Origin: Ehretia macrophylla | Taxonomy: Eukaryota > Streptophyta > Magnoliopsida > Boraginales > Ehretiaceae | Direction of reading: 5' to 3' | DNA length: 64,000 nt | NCBI GenBank assembly: GCA_037974665.1 | Contig: CM075768.1 | Location: 2,754,501-2,818,500 of the forward strand | Shown: one piece after another, positions 45,438 through 57,907 of the stretch | Layout of the letters: each line of letters opens with the position of its first letter | How positions within the stretch are numbered: position 1 is the first letter of the stretch | Translations under genes and position numbers: made by a program | The notes under the pieces: generated by a model | Told to the model about the DNA's origin: nothing | What the model saw: the letters and a program-made list of their open reading frames with translations, nothing else | The model's database searches: none

Positions 45438-45453
45438 CTAAGCTCTGATACCA
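45438..45453 (-). other. Primer-binding site of element E (initiator-Met tRNA)
   Basis: On the minus strand TGGTATCAGAGCTTAG, the exact initiator-Met type, lies five bases from the LTR end at 45459. Confidence 0.93.
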
Positions 45454-45458
45454 CAAAA

Positions 45459-45656
45459 TGTCATGCCCTAACCTGACCCCGCCTCGGACCAAGTCAAGAC
45501 GCGATAGAAAATGGACATTATTGCAAGGCTGTAGATAATCAGTAATCTAATTCTTATACATAGATAGAACTATGTTGTAGTGGGAGGAGTTCCAGATCCC
45601 TAGATACTTACTTCGGAAAGTCTCCTTTGAGGCTAACTTTGATAATCTAATGATGG
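45459..45656 (-). repeat. 5' LTR of element E, inner segment
   Basis: Plus strand starts TGTCATGCCCTAACCTG. It continues after the nested LTR at 48679-48738, where about 60 bp remain before unrelated sequence. Most of this LTR is missing. Confidence 0.75.
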
Positions 45657-48600
45657 TGTAATACCCGTGCCCAAGTCGATTCGGAATAAATTAATATTTT
45701 TTTAAAAATGACCGTTAATGTTTAAAAAAGTAATGAGTAGTGTGAAATGTGTCGAAAGTGATACCGGGACGTTTAAGATGGATATCGAGTTCAATTAAGT
45801 AAGTTATACTCGGAAGTTAAGAGTAAATTTTAGGCCATCTTTGGAATTAAACTTACACCAATTGGGAAATATTTAGGAGGAAAATTACATATGGTTGGAA
45901 AGATCTACGAGTCTAGTTTCTAATGCTTTGAACCGTTGGTGAATTGGAGTTTTCTAGAAGACGTTATGGTTGTTTTCGTAAAGTGTCGCAGAGTTGTTTT
46001 GTTACGCGAGAATTGATTGACCTTTGACCAACTTAAGCTTATAAAACCCAAAAAATTCAGCCAAAAAATGTCAAAAATTCTTCTTCTTTAGCTAAGAACC
46101 CTAGCTTCCATGAATAGTTATTTTCATCTTATTTTCCTAAAATTGAGAGATAGAAGTCGAATCAAAACCTGAGCCAAACATATTCGGACTCACCTCGGCA
46201 TGCTCTACCTTTCTACCGATCGTTTTGCCTAATTTTTTAGAAAAAAATTTAAGGTGAGGGTTTTTATAAACTTGAGATTTCTGAAATTTTAGTGCATTTA
46301 TATGATTTGTGATGATGGATTCTTGCTTAGCTAGTCAAACAATGGAGGAAATGTGTTGGTAACTTGGCTTGATATCACTTGAATTTATTTCTACCATTGA
46401 AGATGCTTTGAGTTATTTGATGAATTATAATAGATTCTAACCAAGTAAAAGTGCCTAGGTAATGCTTATAAATGTTGCTAGAGGTTGCTAAAGCTTGTAG
46501 TAGTTGTTGCAATGAATATAGAAGCAAAATAAACAAGATGCACATAATAGCTTGTTCTGGACAAACTGGTGCAGTTGGACATTTTGGTTCGTTTGAATAG
46601 ATGGATCATTTTTAAAAAATTTGGAAAAATTCCAGGTTATGATAGACCCATAAAGAACAATTCTTATGTTGAAAGGTTTCTGAGGAAAAAGCTTTTTCAT
46701 GTTCAAAAGCACTCATTAAAATAGGTTACAGGAATTTTGTTGAAACTGGACAACTTACTGCCTTGAGTTTCTTTTGTGTATTAAAAATAGTAAATGACCT
46801 TGGAATCGAACGAAACTTTCACAGTAGCCATATTAGGTAGTAAAGAACAAACTTTATGTTTTAAGGAAAGTCAGATTCTAACGTTTAAATTCTCTGAATT
46901 TTCCATTTTCAAAATGACTCAAGAATAGCATTCAATCTGGACAGTCAAATGTAGTTGCACTAAATTGGTTATAACTCAGTCAATTTAGATTGGAATTGAG
47001 TTTTGTTTGATTCTAGAATTATCTAAACTCAAAGGGCTTTAAGTTGATACCTAAAACAGAGTATTTGGAGTTCGGGTTGATAGGTAACTGATTTGCCAAA
47101 GTTAGGCCATTACAGTGGCATAGGCATTGGCTTAGATTAATTAGTTAAGTTCTCATGCTTATTGTATTGGATTAAATGGCTAAGTTATTAGTTTCTACTA
47201 ATGTGTAATGATGTTGTATGACCTTTAGATGTGTTAGGATACTTGAGCAATCGTTAATATGAATTATATTGCTTTATTTCTCGTTATTTACCCGTATGCT
47301 ATAAATGTCAACCATGTGCTATTCGTGAATTCAATACCAACTTGATTGTTATAAATACTCATATTAGGTGAAATTGAATTTGAAATGGTGTTAAAATGGG
47401 TTGCAACCACCTAGTTTTGGCCTTGTAGTGTGCATACTACGTCGGACATCTTAAGGGTGTAGGTGATCTTATGTCTACCATGGTCGGTATTCCTTTCTTG
47501 CTTGGGAAAATCTCAATTTCGCCGGAGAGTTGGATGTAGGGTCGAGTATTATCTGGAATACTCTATTGGAGAAGATAGGGAAGAAGATGTTAAACATCGT
47601 AGTCAGCCAGCCACCGCTTGAAAATGATCGAATTGAATGGGTAAGCTGTTTCTTACTTAGTATGTGATTACCTACTCTCGCTTGGTCCCTAGAGGTCCTC
47701 GGGGAGTAGAGTTGATTGCTTGTTATTGTTTCACATGCTATATGAATGCTTGTTATATTGTAAGGTACATGATTTGATTCTTGATTGTAGATATTACGTG
47801 CTCAAAATTTCGTGTTTATTTGATATCTACTTATTATGGCTATCTGGTTTATTGTTATTGATTTGAACTTGCTTGTTAAGTGCATTGCACGAGCATGGAT
47901 TTGAAAAGTGATTTTGAAAGATAAAATGATTGCGAAAACCCTTCCCAGATTTCCCCCTCGTTGAGCTTTGGTGCCGGATAAGCTCACCCTCATTTTTTTC
48001 CCTTACAAGTGATTCGAAGATTGAGACATAGAAATAGAAATTGCGTACTCATCATGCTATGTTTCTTAGTTACGGAAATGTGTAATTAATGTCTTAGTGA
48101 TGAAGTTTGTATAATATGTGCGATTTGTATTGATGTAATAGTTAGAGGTTATAACTAGGCTACTTAGAATTCTACAAATGCATGTTTGAGTTATTTTATA
48201 ATATGAGGTTGTGGATTGTATGTTGGGAACTATTACTGTATTGTTGGTTGGGAGTTGAGGAACTGTAGCGAAGGATTTGGAGTTGTGGTTTGTGGCTTTT
48301 TTTTTTGCTGGTTAAAACTAGAATATCCAAAATACAGCCATTGTACTGTCTGATATTCGAGGAAACTATTAATAGACTAACAATTTGACTAAGTATGGAT
48401 CGGAAATTGAATCAACTAAGCTATAACCAGATTTAGTCCCTCGACTAGGGTAATTAAAATTTTGTAATTTGGAATTTAGTAATTGAAAAGTAATTATTTA
48501 ATAGTCTTGAAATTTTGAATTGTGGTTATTAGTGCTCGGGCTATTGTAATTGTGTCTTAGCGGACTTAGGCATAGCGATCTTCTTAAACCCATGGCATCA

Positions 48601-48673
48601 CGATCCTAGGAATGTTGTGGTGTTACTAGGGTATCAGGGACTATACTAGCGACTAAAAATTGGGGTCGTCATA
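45657..48673 (+). repeat. Solo LTR nested in the element E 5' LTR (3017 bp)
   Basis: Starts TGTAATACCCGTGCCC and ends TTGGGGTCGTCATA. A perfect GATGG duplication flanks it (45652-45656, 48674-48678). Donor AATTTAAG|GTGAGG is at 46253/46254. The acceptor position near 48007-48009 reads CTTACAAGTG, a weakened or shifted AG. No internal sequence remains. Confidence 0.93.
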
Positions 48674-48738
48674 GATGGGCCACATAGATTATAGTGAAGT
48701 AGTTATCTATGTACATACAGACACATAGAACTATATAT

Positions 48739-51017
48739 TATCACACCCGAAGAAATAAATCCCATAGGGTATAAATAGTATACAATGAGTGGAGTAGTTG
48801 ATCAAGTAGATGAGAATATTTGGAGCTGGGCATGTCGCATAGTATTTCTTAGAAATGAAATGATTGATTATTAGAAAATGTCTTTGCAAATTTTTAGGCT
48901 TGAGTCCATCTAGACACTTTTTGTCATTGGTAGTCATTTTGAGTGCTAGATATGAGAAGTAGCTGTCAAGATAGTTTTCTTTGGGTAGAAGTCTTGATAG
49001 ATCTGGAAGATATGTTATTAGGTTTAAGAACATGTTATTTGTAGGCTTAAGGGGTCGATTTATTTGGATGTAAGCTAACATCCAAGGTACTGGAACATTG
49101 GATTTGATCAAATTCATCTAAGTTTTTGATCAAAATGTTAGTGAGCCTTATATGTGAAAAAGAACAAAGAAGATTATTCAGGGGCACTCTTGATTCTGAG
49201 TGTGAAGATACTATTAGGGTCTGGATGTCTTCTTGGATCCAAAAGTGAAGAGATTGAAACAAGTAAGCTATGTCTTGGGCATTGAGCTTTTGTGAAGACA
49301 CAAGGCTAAGACACTAATTTTGTTTCAAGGTTCATTTTTGGAGAAGACATAAGTCATATTTGACATACAAAGTTCCCAGAAAATGGGCATTATTTTTCAG
49401 ATGTGGAGTAATTTTGTCTCAGGTCATTGTCAAGGACAACTGAGGAGATAAAAACAATGAAGAGAATTTCATGGGCATCTGTAGTTGAAAATCTCATGTA
49501 TATCAAGTTTAATTTTAGGTGGGATATTCGCTCTGCCTTGGGCATGATAAGCAAATATTAGTCAAACCTAAAACCAGGTCTTTTGATTCATAGGTAAGCA
49601 TAAACTCAAGTATCTTAGGAGAAAAAAGGTTTATATATGTTGATATCTATCTATTTACCAATCATGTAAAATCCAGAGAATGGATTTCTAGATGTGCCTT
49701 TGCTCTGTGTATGGTTGAGGGGGTGGCAATTTTGTATTGTTAACTTAACCATGAAGATCAGAGTTTGCGGCTCCTACAAAAGCTATAAGAGAAAAAAGTA
49801 ACTCGGGAAATTCTTGGCAGAATTAGAGTTTTGTAAATAGTACTGGAGCTTGGGAGCTATGTACTATAGGGGCTTATTACCTAGAGGAACCTAGGGAACC
49901 ACTATATAAGAAACTTATTGAGTGAGAGCACACTAAGTTCAGGAGTTTGCACGAAAAGGCAATGTGGTGGAGAAGATAACTTCGGTAGATAATTTAGCAG
50001 ACCCTATTTTACCTGTGAGTCTCACTGAAGAGTATTTCATACTCTTGTGAAGGCAAATAGTACTAGATTAGTTTGGTGGTAGTGTCTTTAGTGCAAGTGG
50101 AGTATGTTGGAAATTGTATGCCCTAAAGGCCTCTAACACTAAGACATCTCATGTAAATGAATATAAACCAATTATAAAATCAGTGCATTTATTATGAGAA
50201 TATCATATTCTTTCTTTATTTGATATACGTGTAGGCAAAAAGGCTTATTGATACAAATGAATAGCATAGGTGTGTGTTGATCTGCATAGAAGGTCTATGA
50301 TATAAGGCTTAGATCAAAACTATTATTTCATAACCGAATAGTAAAGTTGGGCATGTGCATGTGAGTCTCCTATTTTGTAGGGTGACCTACCTTGGTTATT
50401 GGAGGGGCTTTCCGGACTTCTCTTATCAGTGCATATGAGTGCATTGAACAGGACTAGAATAGATGCTATCTCAGTGACTTTACTATCATTATCAGAGAAC
50501 TAAAAGCATCTTAAGCTACTAAGTGACCAATACTCTATATTATGAGCATATGTGGATGTATCAGTAGACACTAGGTCATATGTTTTGATTCACTATAGGT
50601 GAGATCGTATAATGGGTCAACAACTCTATGTCTTGAATATATGGACTAGATTCATTAGATGACATGCATATGAGTCATGATTCTATGTTATCTTAAGTGA
50701 TAGAGAGCTACTCGCTTGGAGTTATCTATGTAATCATCCAAATCTAAGAGCTTAGTAATATAGCTCGAGTTATATTATTGGATACTAGACTTGTGGGTTA
50801 CTAGCAGAAATAAGGGAATAGTATTTGGATGGTGATTATATGAAAGATAAAGATCCAAGGTGTCGATGTAATCAAAATAAGTTGATAGTGCGAATGCAGG
50901 ACCTACTCTTGATTGTGGTAAAACATAGAATGACATTTCGGTCATTTTACTTAGTGGGTCAAAGACAGAAAACCTCCATCGAAAGTTTATTAATTGCCAT
51001 GGAGTGCAACCCTAACA
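48739..51017 (+). mobile_element. 3' remnant of a Copia element plus unidentified sequence
   Basis: A 913-bp LTR is preceded by GTGCAAGTGGAG, a polypurine-like site. Upstream at about 49945-50010 the plus strand reads KGNVVEKITSVDNLADPIL, which matches the RNase H tail of Copia elements. From 48739 to about 49930 I cannot assign the sequence. The minus strand has two overlapping open frames there (49117-48731 and 49301-49047) with no motif I recognise. Confidence 0.6.
50105..51017 (+). repeat. Copia 3' LTR (913 bp)
   Basis: Starts TGTTGGAAATTGTATGCCC and ends CAACCCTAACA, both typical of a widespread plant Copia LTR type. The partner LTR is not in the window. Confidence 0.78.
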
Positions 51018-51078
51018 CTTTAGTAGAATGAGTGAAGGTTAAAATTGTCAAAATACAGCTAGTGTCTAGCAAGGGTAT

Positions 51079-54000
51079 TGTAAGGCCCGACATAAAACTT
51101 ATGTCCATTTGCATAATCCTATGTGCATATACAAGATTATATGTGAACTTATTTTAAATAAATATTCGATTAATATGAGCATAATTTAGTAGTCTTCTAA
51201 TACCCTTAAATATTTTGATTAACTTAATAAGAAAAGCTTTGACCATTTCACTTAGCCATTTTATTTAGAAAGTTTAACTTGATCACGGCTTTCTACTTAA
51301 GTGGACTAGTTGACTAAGTCTTTTTTACACATATAATATAGCATATAAAACCGAAAGAAAGAAAAAGAAAAAGAAAAAAAGAGTGAGATGGTCGGCCATA
51401 GGAGAGAGAAAAGAGAGTTTAAATGCTTAGTGTATGATAGAAGCTTTGTCATAAAAGTGTAGTTGCCGAGTATCCTCACATTCATAGCTTTAGTGCCAAG
51501 TGTAGTCTTCATGCAAGAGTTAGCTAACTTCTTGGTTACCTTTGAACTAACTAGCATAATTCTAGCAACAAACAAGCTAACTAATAAAACTACTAGCTAT
51601 TTACAACAAGCTAATATAACTCCTAGTTACAAATAAACTAAGTGGTGATACAAACTAGGCAATCACTACACACCACATTATATACATACCTAACCCTTAT
51701 AAAACAACACATAACACAAAAGAAATAGAGAGAGAGAGAGAGAAAGAGAAAGAGAGAGGGAGAGTGGACGACCAAAGGGAGGAGAAAGAGAAGAAGAGAA
51801 GAGAAAGAAAAAGTGAAAGAAAGAAAGAAACCTTGGGAGCTAGCTTCAATCCTTGCCATTCCTTGCTTCATTTTTGCTTGATCTTCATCAAGGTGAAGGA
51901 TTAAAACTATTTTTGAAAGTTTTTAAAAGTTCATAGTGTAACGACCCCAACTCCCCAACCCTTCCCAAGATTAGGTGGAGAGTTTGTGCAAGCAAAACCA
52001 TTCTCATTCAGTTGATAAATAGCTAACATATAACAGATAAACTAGACTATTATATATATTAAAAAGCTTTCCTGATACAACCATGATTACAAACTTCCCA
52101 ACTACCAGACCCTACATTCAACAAAACGAGTCTGGTTAACTAAACTATCACATCTACTCTTCATACATATAACCATAGTAGATAACATAGGCTGTCATGC
52201 ACAGACCTAACCTGATATCTACTACCACATCATTGACTATAATGTCATACACCGGGTAGTGTGGTACGTCCAGGTCCACAAGTTATTCATTATAAAAGTA
52301 GTGACGGTGTACGATAATGTCAACATCCCTTGGAACCAGGAGATCTAGGTCCCTCATTAAACAAAATAGACATATTATTATATTATGGTTCTACTTCTTC
52401 AGTTTCACCTGAAATGGGGGGAAGAAAGGGGAGTGAGCTCAAAAGAACTCAATGCGGGGGAGTCACCGGGAAACTTTTGAAAATGTTTTTTGGCCCTTTT
52501 AAAATCATGATGCAATGCAATTCAAGTATATTAATATATAAGTAACAATTATAAATCATGTTGCAAAGGATACAGTTTGATTTCACTTCTCGAGATGGCC
52601 GGCTGAATCATGATCACAACTTCCTATCTCTCCCAATAGGGTACTCCGAATTGTACTCGAAATCTACAACCCAACTCTCTGAGGGTGGAATGCCAAGCGA
52701 GAGAGGGAATAGGACTACGATAGACACAGGAACACTGGCAAGCCCTATGCCGCCCGGCGTTCGTGCAAGCTATCGTGCCTGAGGTTGCAACCCCTAATTC
52801 CAATAGCACACAAGCATGCACAGGTAATCATATAACACACAGTAGATAGTATTTTGATAAGCATGTATATGGGGATCAACAAAAGAGGTTGTCAAGGATA
52901 GGCTAATTCACCAATTAAACATAATCATTTTCCTGTAACTCTAATAAAATAGTAGCTTGTAAGAGTAGATTTCATAATTTCACTGATTGTTGTCAATTAA
53001 GATGTCCAGTTATTATTGTTATTGTTAAGGTTGACAACAGGTAGATGATTAACCAGCAAAGTAGGTAACGTTTAAGTAAATTAAAACCTAGTTGAGTATT
53101 TTTGTGGAGACAAGGCTTTTTAATCTTTTATATCAAACTTCTTTTGAATTTATCTAACTCACTAGGATTAGTAATACCTTCCCGTAATACCAACTTATTT
53201 GCAAATTCAAGATATTTAGTAGTGCTTTTAGTAAAGTGACATAAGTAACTTTTCCAACCTATCCATACTTATGGGCAGTGATTCAGATTAAACTTATATT
53301 CAATAATATGTAAATAAGCTATCTTAACTTAATAGAAGTTACGGCTAGACTAAATTTCACGTGGGCAACGTTTACTAAATTTTAAGGAGAATAAATTGGT
53401 TTATAATAATTCCTAGTTATCAAACCTCTTAAAGCTATACCAACTAGCTAATACTTACTAAGCAGATACTTAATCAAAATCAAAATCCATCGTGTTTATA
53501 AGTTCTTATAAACGACTAGGAATATAAACTTCATGCTTATAAAGTTTTCCACGCAGACTTGTATATATGTTTCTAGCATGCTTCATGTAAAGCTGACATA
53601 TAAATCTAGTGATAAAAGAGTAAGTTGATATACATATAACATGTCATATAAAAGATCAAAACTACTCCATATATATATCCTAGTATATATAACACACAAT
53701 AAACAATGCTTTAAAAGAAAACCCGCACCTTAGCAAGCTCGAGTGCAGCTAACTTAATAAGCACAGGCAGATTACTTATATGTAACTTAGCTATTTGTTT
53801 ATATATTAATTGTGATATTCTCCTTAAAGCCGAACACCAAGCTTTATATAGAGTTTCAATTTGATCTTATTGAATCAAGATGGCGGTGGAAATCATATTA
53901 CGCAATGCACCTATAACGCCTTAGGTGTCCATCCGTATAATGACAGCACCACGTAGCAAGGCGCTGATTCATGGTTCACTTGTTCGACAACAATGGTGAT

Positions 54001-57000
54001 CTACTTGTAGGTAATGATTAGCGGCTTTGGTGATTAATTCTAAGCTGCTGCGTGTTCTATTAATGATACAATGGTTTCATGTAGGCCCACGGAAGTGGAC
54101 AACAAAGAATCGCGAGAGCAGCCTGCATATTCACGGTGAAAAGCTGATTCGTGACCAAATCTCGACAGCTAAGGCAACCTATTATAGGCAATTAGTGAGC
54201 AGCTATGAAGGTCCAACTAAAGTCGTGTCTTTCATGCAACACTAGATTATCCGATGATGAGGTGATACTAAGATTTCCTAGTTGTTACGTGCTTCATCGC
54301 GAAGACGCGGCTTCATGCGTGGTTACGGTTGGCTAGTTTTGATGCAAGTTAAAGAATGATCGTACAAGGCTATGCTATTCACTGAATAATTGCTAACTTT
54401 GGTTTGAATTAGTAATCATCATAGCTATTTAGGTAATGATCATGGCTGAATGCGATGGACTTTGTATTCATCTAGCAAGCTGCTCATTAAAGAATTTTGG
54501 TGATAGCTAGACATGGTTAATGATTTAGGCAATGGTGGAGTCGGGTGGCTAAGTGGTGCGATTTCTATCTTAGCAAAAATAACAAAACTTTGATAAGAAC
54601 CAATGCTTTGGAGCTAATAAATTGAAATAATGTAGTTTTAAGAAATATTTGAGCTAAATTATTAAAACCTTTCGTAATTTCTTATTTGGACAAGGATTCT
54701 AAGCTAACATTCAACTGTTTTATTTTATAAGCCAAACTTTGCTACCCTGTTATTATCTAATTAATTTATTCGAAAACTCTAATCCTCTATTCTAAATTCT
54801 TACTCTACCCGTTATCTATTAATTAGGATCTTAATACGCGAAAATATCCTAGTACGAGCTTTTAACTATATCTAGAGGTATCATAACTTTATATTCTAGT
54901 TCCACCCAGTCAGCTATATTCTACTAATTTTATTATTTCGTAAGTTAAGCTTACCATTATTTCTATAACTCACCAATTGCTTTGTACGTCTATTTACTAA
55001 GTATTTCTCATATATATTTAATAAGGTTAAAGACTTTATAAATTATTTAATTAATTATAACCTTTAATGGTAGGCTAAGTGTCAACGCTAAAGTAAAACG
55101 GTTTAACTAATATCCCCATAAATTTAACAAATCTTAACTAAGACCAATTAAACTATAAAAGTTACTATACCCCAATAGTAGGTAAGTTCTAATGCTTCAG
55201 TTGTTTACTATTCCTACCCAACTAGTTTTCTTTTTAATTGAAACGAATGCTTAGTTTGATATGTTAAATTTAACACATGTTCTTAAAATAAAAACAAATA
55301 ACACTTATACCGGGATTTAAGTACGGGTCTTTACACATAGCATTCTATTGAGTTCTATAGCCATGCATGCTGATATTCTTGGTTGATATTGCAAGAAAGT
55401 TGTGAATGGAGGTAGTTTGAGCTATTGCATGTGCTTTTCTTGTATAAATGTTGGATTTTAAGTTGATTTACAGCCTATATCTGTAGTTTAAACTTGTTCT
55501 TAGCTTGCTTTGGTGTTGGACATACTTGCATGTGTGACATAGTGATTGCTTTCATATTATCTAACAATAACCTTGCATGCTAAAACTTAAAAGACTATTC
55601 TGCGCACTGATTTTTGCATGACCGTTTTGATATAGTAAACGTTAATGTATGAGACTAATTTTTGGATATGTTGTACTAGACTCATATTAGAACAAACTTT
55701 GTGTTCAGTGCATGTTCTAATTTTGGGTTTAAGATGTTGTCTTAAGTCCATTGCAGTAAGGTTCTGATTGCATGTTAAAGCTTAAAAGACTATTCTGCGC
55801 ATTGATTTTGCATGACTATTTTGATATCGTAAAATTTAATGGATAAGGATGATTTTTGGATATGTTATACTAGACTCATATTAGAACAAACTTTGTGTTC
55901 GGTGCAGGTTCTAATTTCATGATTAAGGTATTGTTTTAAGTTCATTTTAGCGAGGTTCTGATTCTCGCGTAAAATGAGACAGATTGTGCAGTTTTAGTCT
56001 AAAGGTCATATCTCAGTCAATATAACTTCGAATCGAGTACCATTTGATTCTAAAACCATCTACTTTTAAAGAGCTATGTCTCTATGCAATTTTAGAATTT
56101 TTAGAGGACTATAAGTTGGTTAACCGAATTAATAAACTCATGCATGTGCAGTCCAAGTTTTCCAGCTTATATTTCCAGGTGTTTTATGTTATGCATGTGT
56201 TCAAAAGCTACCAAATCTCGGTTATATACTTGTATATGAAGACATATATTGTTTATGTGCATAATAATCACCTTTTGCCATGACTTGTGTGTAAATATAG
56301 AGTAGTGAGAACAACATTTATGAATCTAGGTTTGCATCTTGAGTTTGTGGTGTTCTATCATGTGTTTAAGGCTCGTTATGATGTTTAACCATGAACCAAT
56401 GGTCTAGTGTATTTGCTGAAATTTTGTCAAGAGCAATGAAATGTTGAAAGTAATGCTAACGGTTGGGTGACCTACTTTGTTACCTAACCCAATGTGGATA
56501 TTCGTTAATATGTTATTGATTGTTAATGTGCTATTGGTTGATTAAATATGGTTAATTGTTTAATTATGCTCGAAGGCAATCAACTTTGTTGTCCTCTCAA
56601 CATGAATGTTATCATTATCGTTACCCGGGATGCATCCTTGAATGAGGCATAATAGCGTCGCGTCACTCCTAGGCAACTTTCGAGCGAGTATTAGCGTGAG
56701 TACCATGGTCCTAGTCCCTCTCTCGCATAGTCCCTAAGATCATGGGGAGTTGGGTCGTAGATTTTCGGGTACAATTCGGAGTACCCTGAATGGGAATGAT
56801 AAGTGGATGTCGGCAATGTTAAAGTGTTCGTGGAAGCAGAATAAATAGAGGCATCAACGATAGTGAGCGTATCCTTGCCAATGTGATATAGTTATGTGAA
56901 TCGTTTCGTTATATTAATGTTAATGTCTAATGCTTTTATTGTTGATCATTGCATATTTTGAAAATATTTTTCATAGGTTAAGGTTTCAAAAAAGAAAACC

Positions 57001-57657
57001 CTCCCTTTTCACCCTCATCACTGAGCTGCTATAGCTCATCCCTCTTTTAATATTTCAAGTGCAGCCGAGGCCGAGTATGAACTTCAAGATGTTGGGGATG
57101 ATTCGTGTGCTTGATGTGCTTGGATTATGTTGCTTGTTATGCTTTCTCTCAAGTGATGCTATTTGTTTTATGATATAGAACTTTGGACGTGGGATATGTG
57201 TTAAACTTATGTTGTTTATCTTGAGTACTTACGAACTTTAAACTTTATGGCGTGTATGTAATTAAGTATTAGGAGTTTATGGACTTGGCTATATGATATG
57301 TAAATCGCTAGTTGTCCCTTTTGAGGCCTAGGTGATTTTTTTTTGACCATGTTATGTTGAATCGGGTAGTTTGGATACAGATAGAGATCATTTGTGTTAA
57401 TATTGATATGACAAAAATTGACTCAAACAGTGTTGACAATGCAACCAATTAAATTTTAATTTGTTTTTGAAGAGCTTAAGCTACAGGAATTAGGAATGAA
57501 TAATGAAGAAAGGGTCACGGTTACCTAAGGAATATGAGAAGCTTACTGAGAGTATCAAGGAAAATGACTTTAACATAAGTATATTTAAGTGTTATAACAA
57601 ACGATTGACTGTCGCGTCTGGACTTGGTTCCGTAAGGGGTCGAATTGGGGCGTGACA
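51079..57657 (+). repeat. 5' LTR of element F (about 3.2 kb without nested LTR)
   Basis: Starts TGTAAGGCCCGACATAA and ends AATTGGGGCGTGACA, eight bases before the PBS. TATA-like ATATAAAACC lies near 51332. Two purine-rich leaders (51350-51420 and 51705-51835) look duplicated. Donor CATCAAG|GTGAAG is at 51892/51893. The acceptor position near 57058 reads TATTTCAAGTG, followed by the acidic frame AAEAEYELQDVGDDSCA. It is split at 51937-55335. Confidence 0.9.
51937..55335 (-). repeat. Solo LTR in the element F 5' LTR (3399 bp)
   Basis: Plus-strand ends are TGTAACGACCCCAACTCC and ACGGGTCTTTACA. A perfect CATAG duplication flanks it (51932-51936, 55336-55340). The sense strand is minus: donor TGCTAAG|GTGCGG at 53729/53728 and acceptor CCATTTCAG|GTG at 52409/52408, then the acidic frame ETEEVEP-stop. 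The insertion lies about 45 bp inside the host LTR's own proposed intron. Confidence 0.94.
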
Positions 57658-57664
57658 CCTTTAG

Positions 57665-57680
57665 GAGGTATCAGAGCATA
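57665..57680 (+). other. Primer-binding site of element F
   Basis: AGGTATCAGAGCATAG is close to the initiator-Met type TGGTATCAGAGC and lies a few bases after the LTR end. Confidence 0.85.
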
Positions 57681-57907
57681 GTTTCATAAGCTGGGATAGG
57701 ACTCTCGGACTGTGGGGTAGACATCTTAATGTGAAATGTGATTTGAATGAATGTTTGTGTATGCCTAACGTGATATTTATGTGCTATGTGTGAATTGTAT
57801 GATACGTGTTCAATGTGCCTTAAATGATGCATATTTTCATATGTATATATATATATATATGCATTGCATGCATGCTATAACCATGAGTGACCTGTCTATG
57901 CCAATAG

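Larger units (their letters stand above)
39484..48738 (-). mobile_element. Element E: gag-only (pol-less) chromovirus with nested solo LTRs
   Basis: Minus-strand order is 5' LTR (45459-45656 plus 48679-48738), PBS, gag, then directly the polypurine tract and the 3' LTR (39484-44100). No protease, RT, RNase H or integrase is present. After the gag zinc knuckles the sequence goes straight into the AATTTCAAGAACGAAATTAT block that normally ends pol, just before the polypurine tract. Both LTRs carry other solo LTRs (41251-43722 and 45657-48673). LTR ends share GGACCAAGTCARGACGCGA, which supports pairing. Confidence 0.85.

Noticed and set aside
54027..54245. Plus-strand ORF within the solo LTR 51937-55335
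   Set aside because: Lies antisense in an LTR, short, and not seen in related LTRs.
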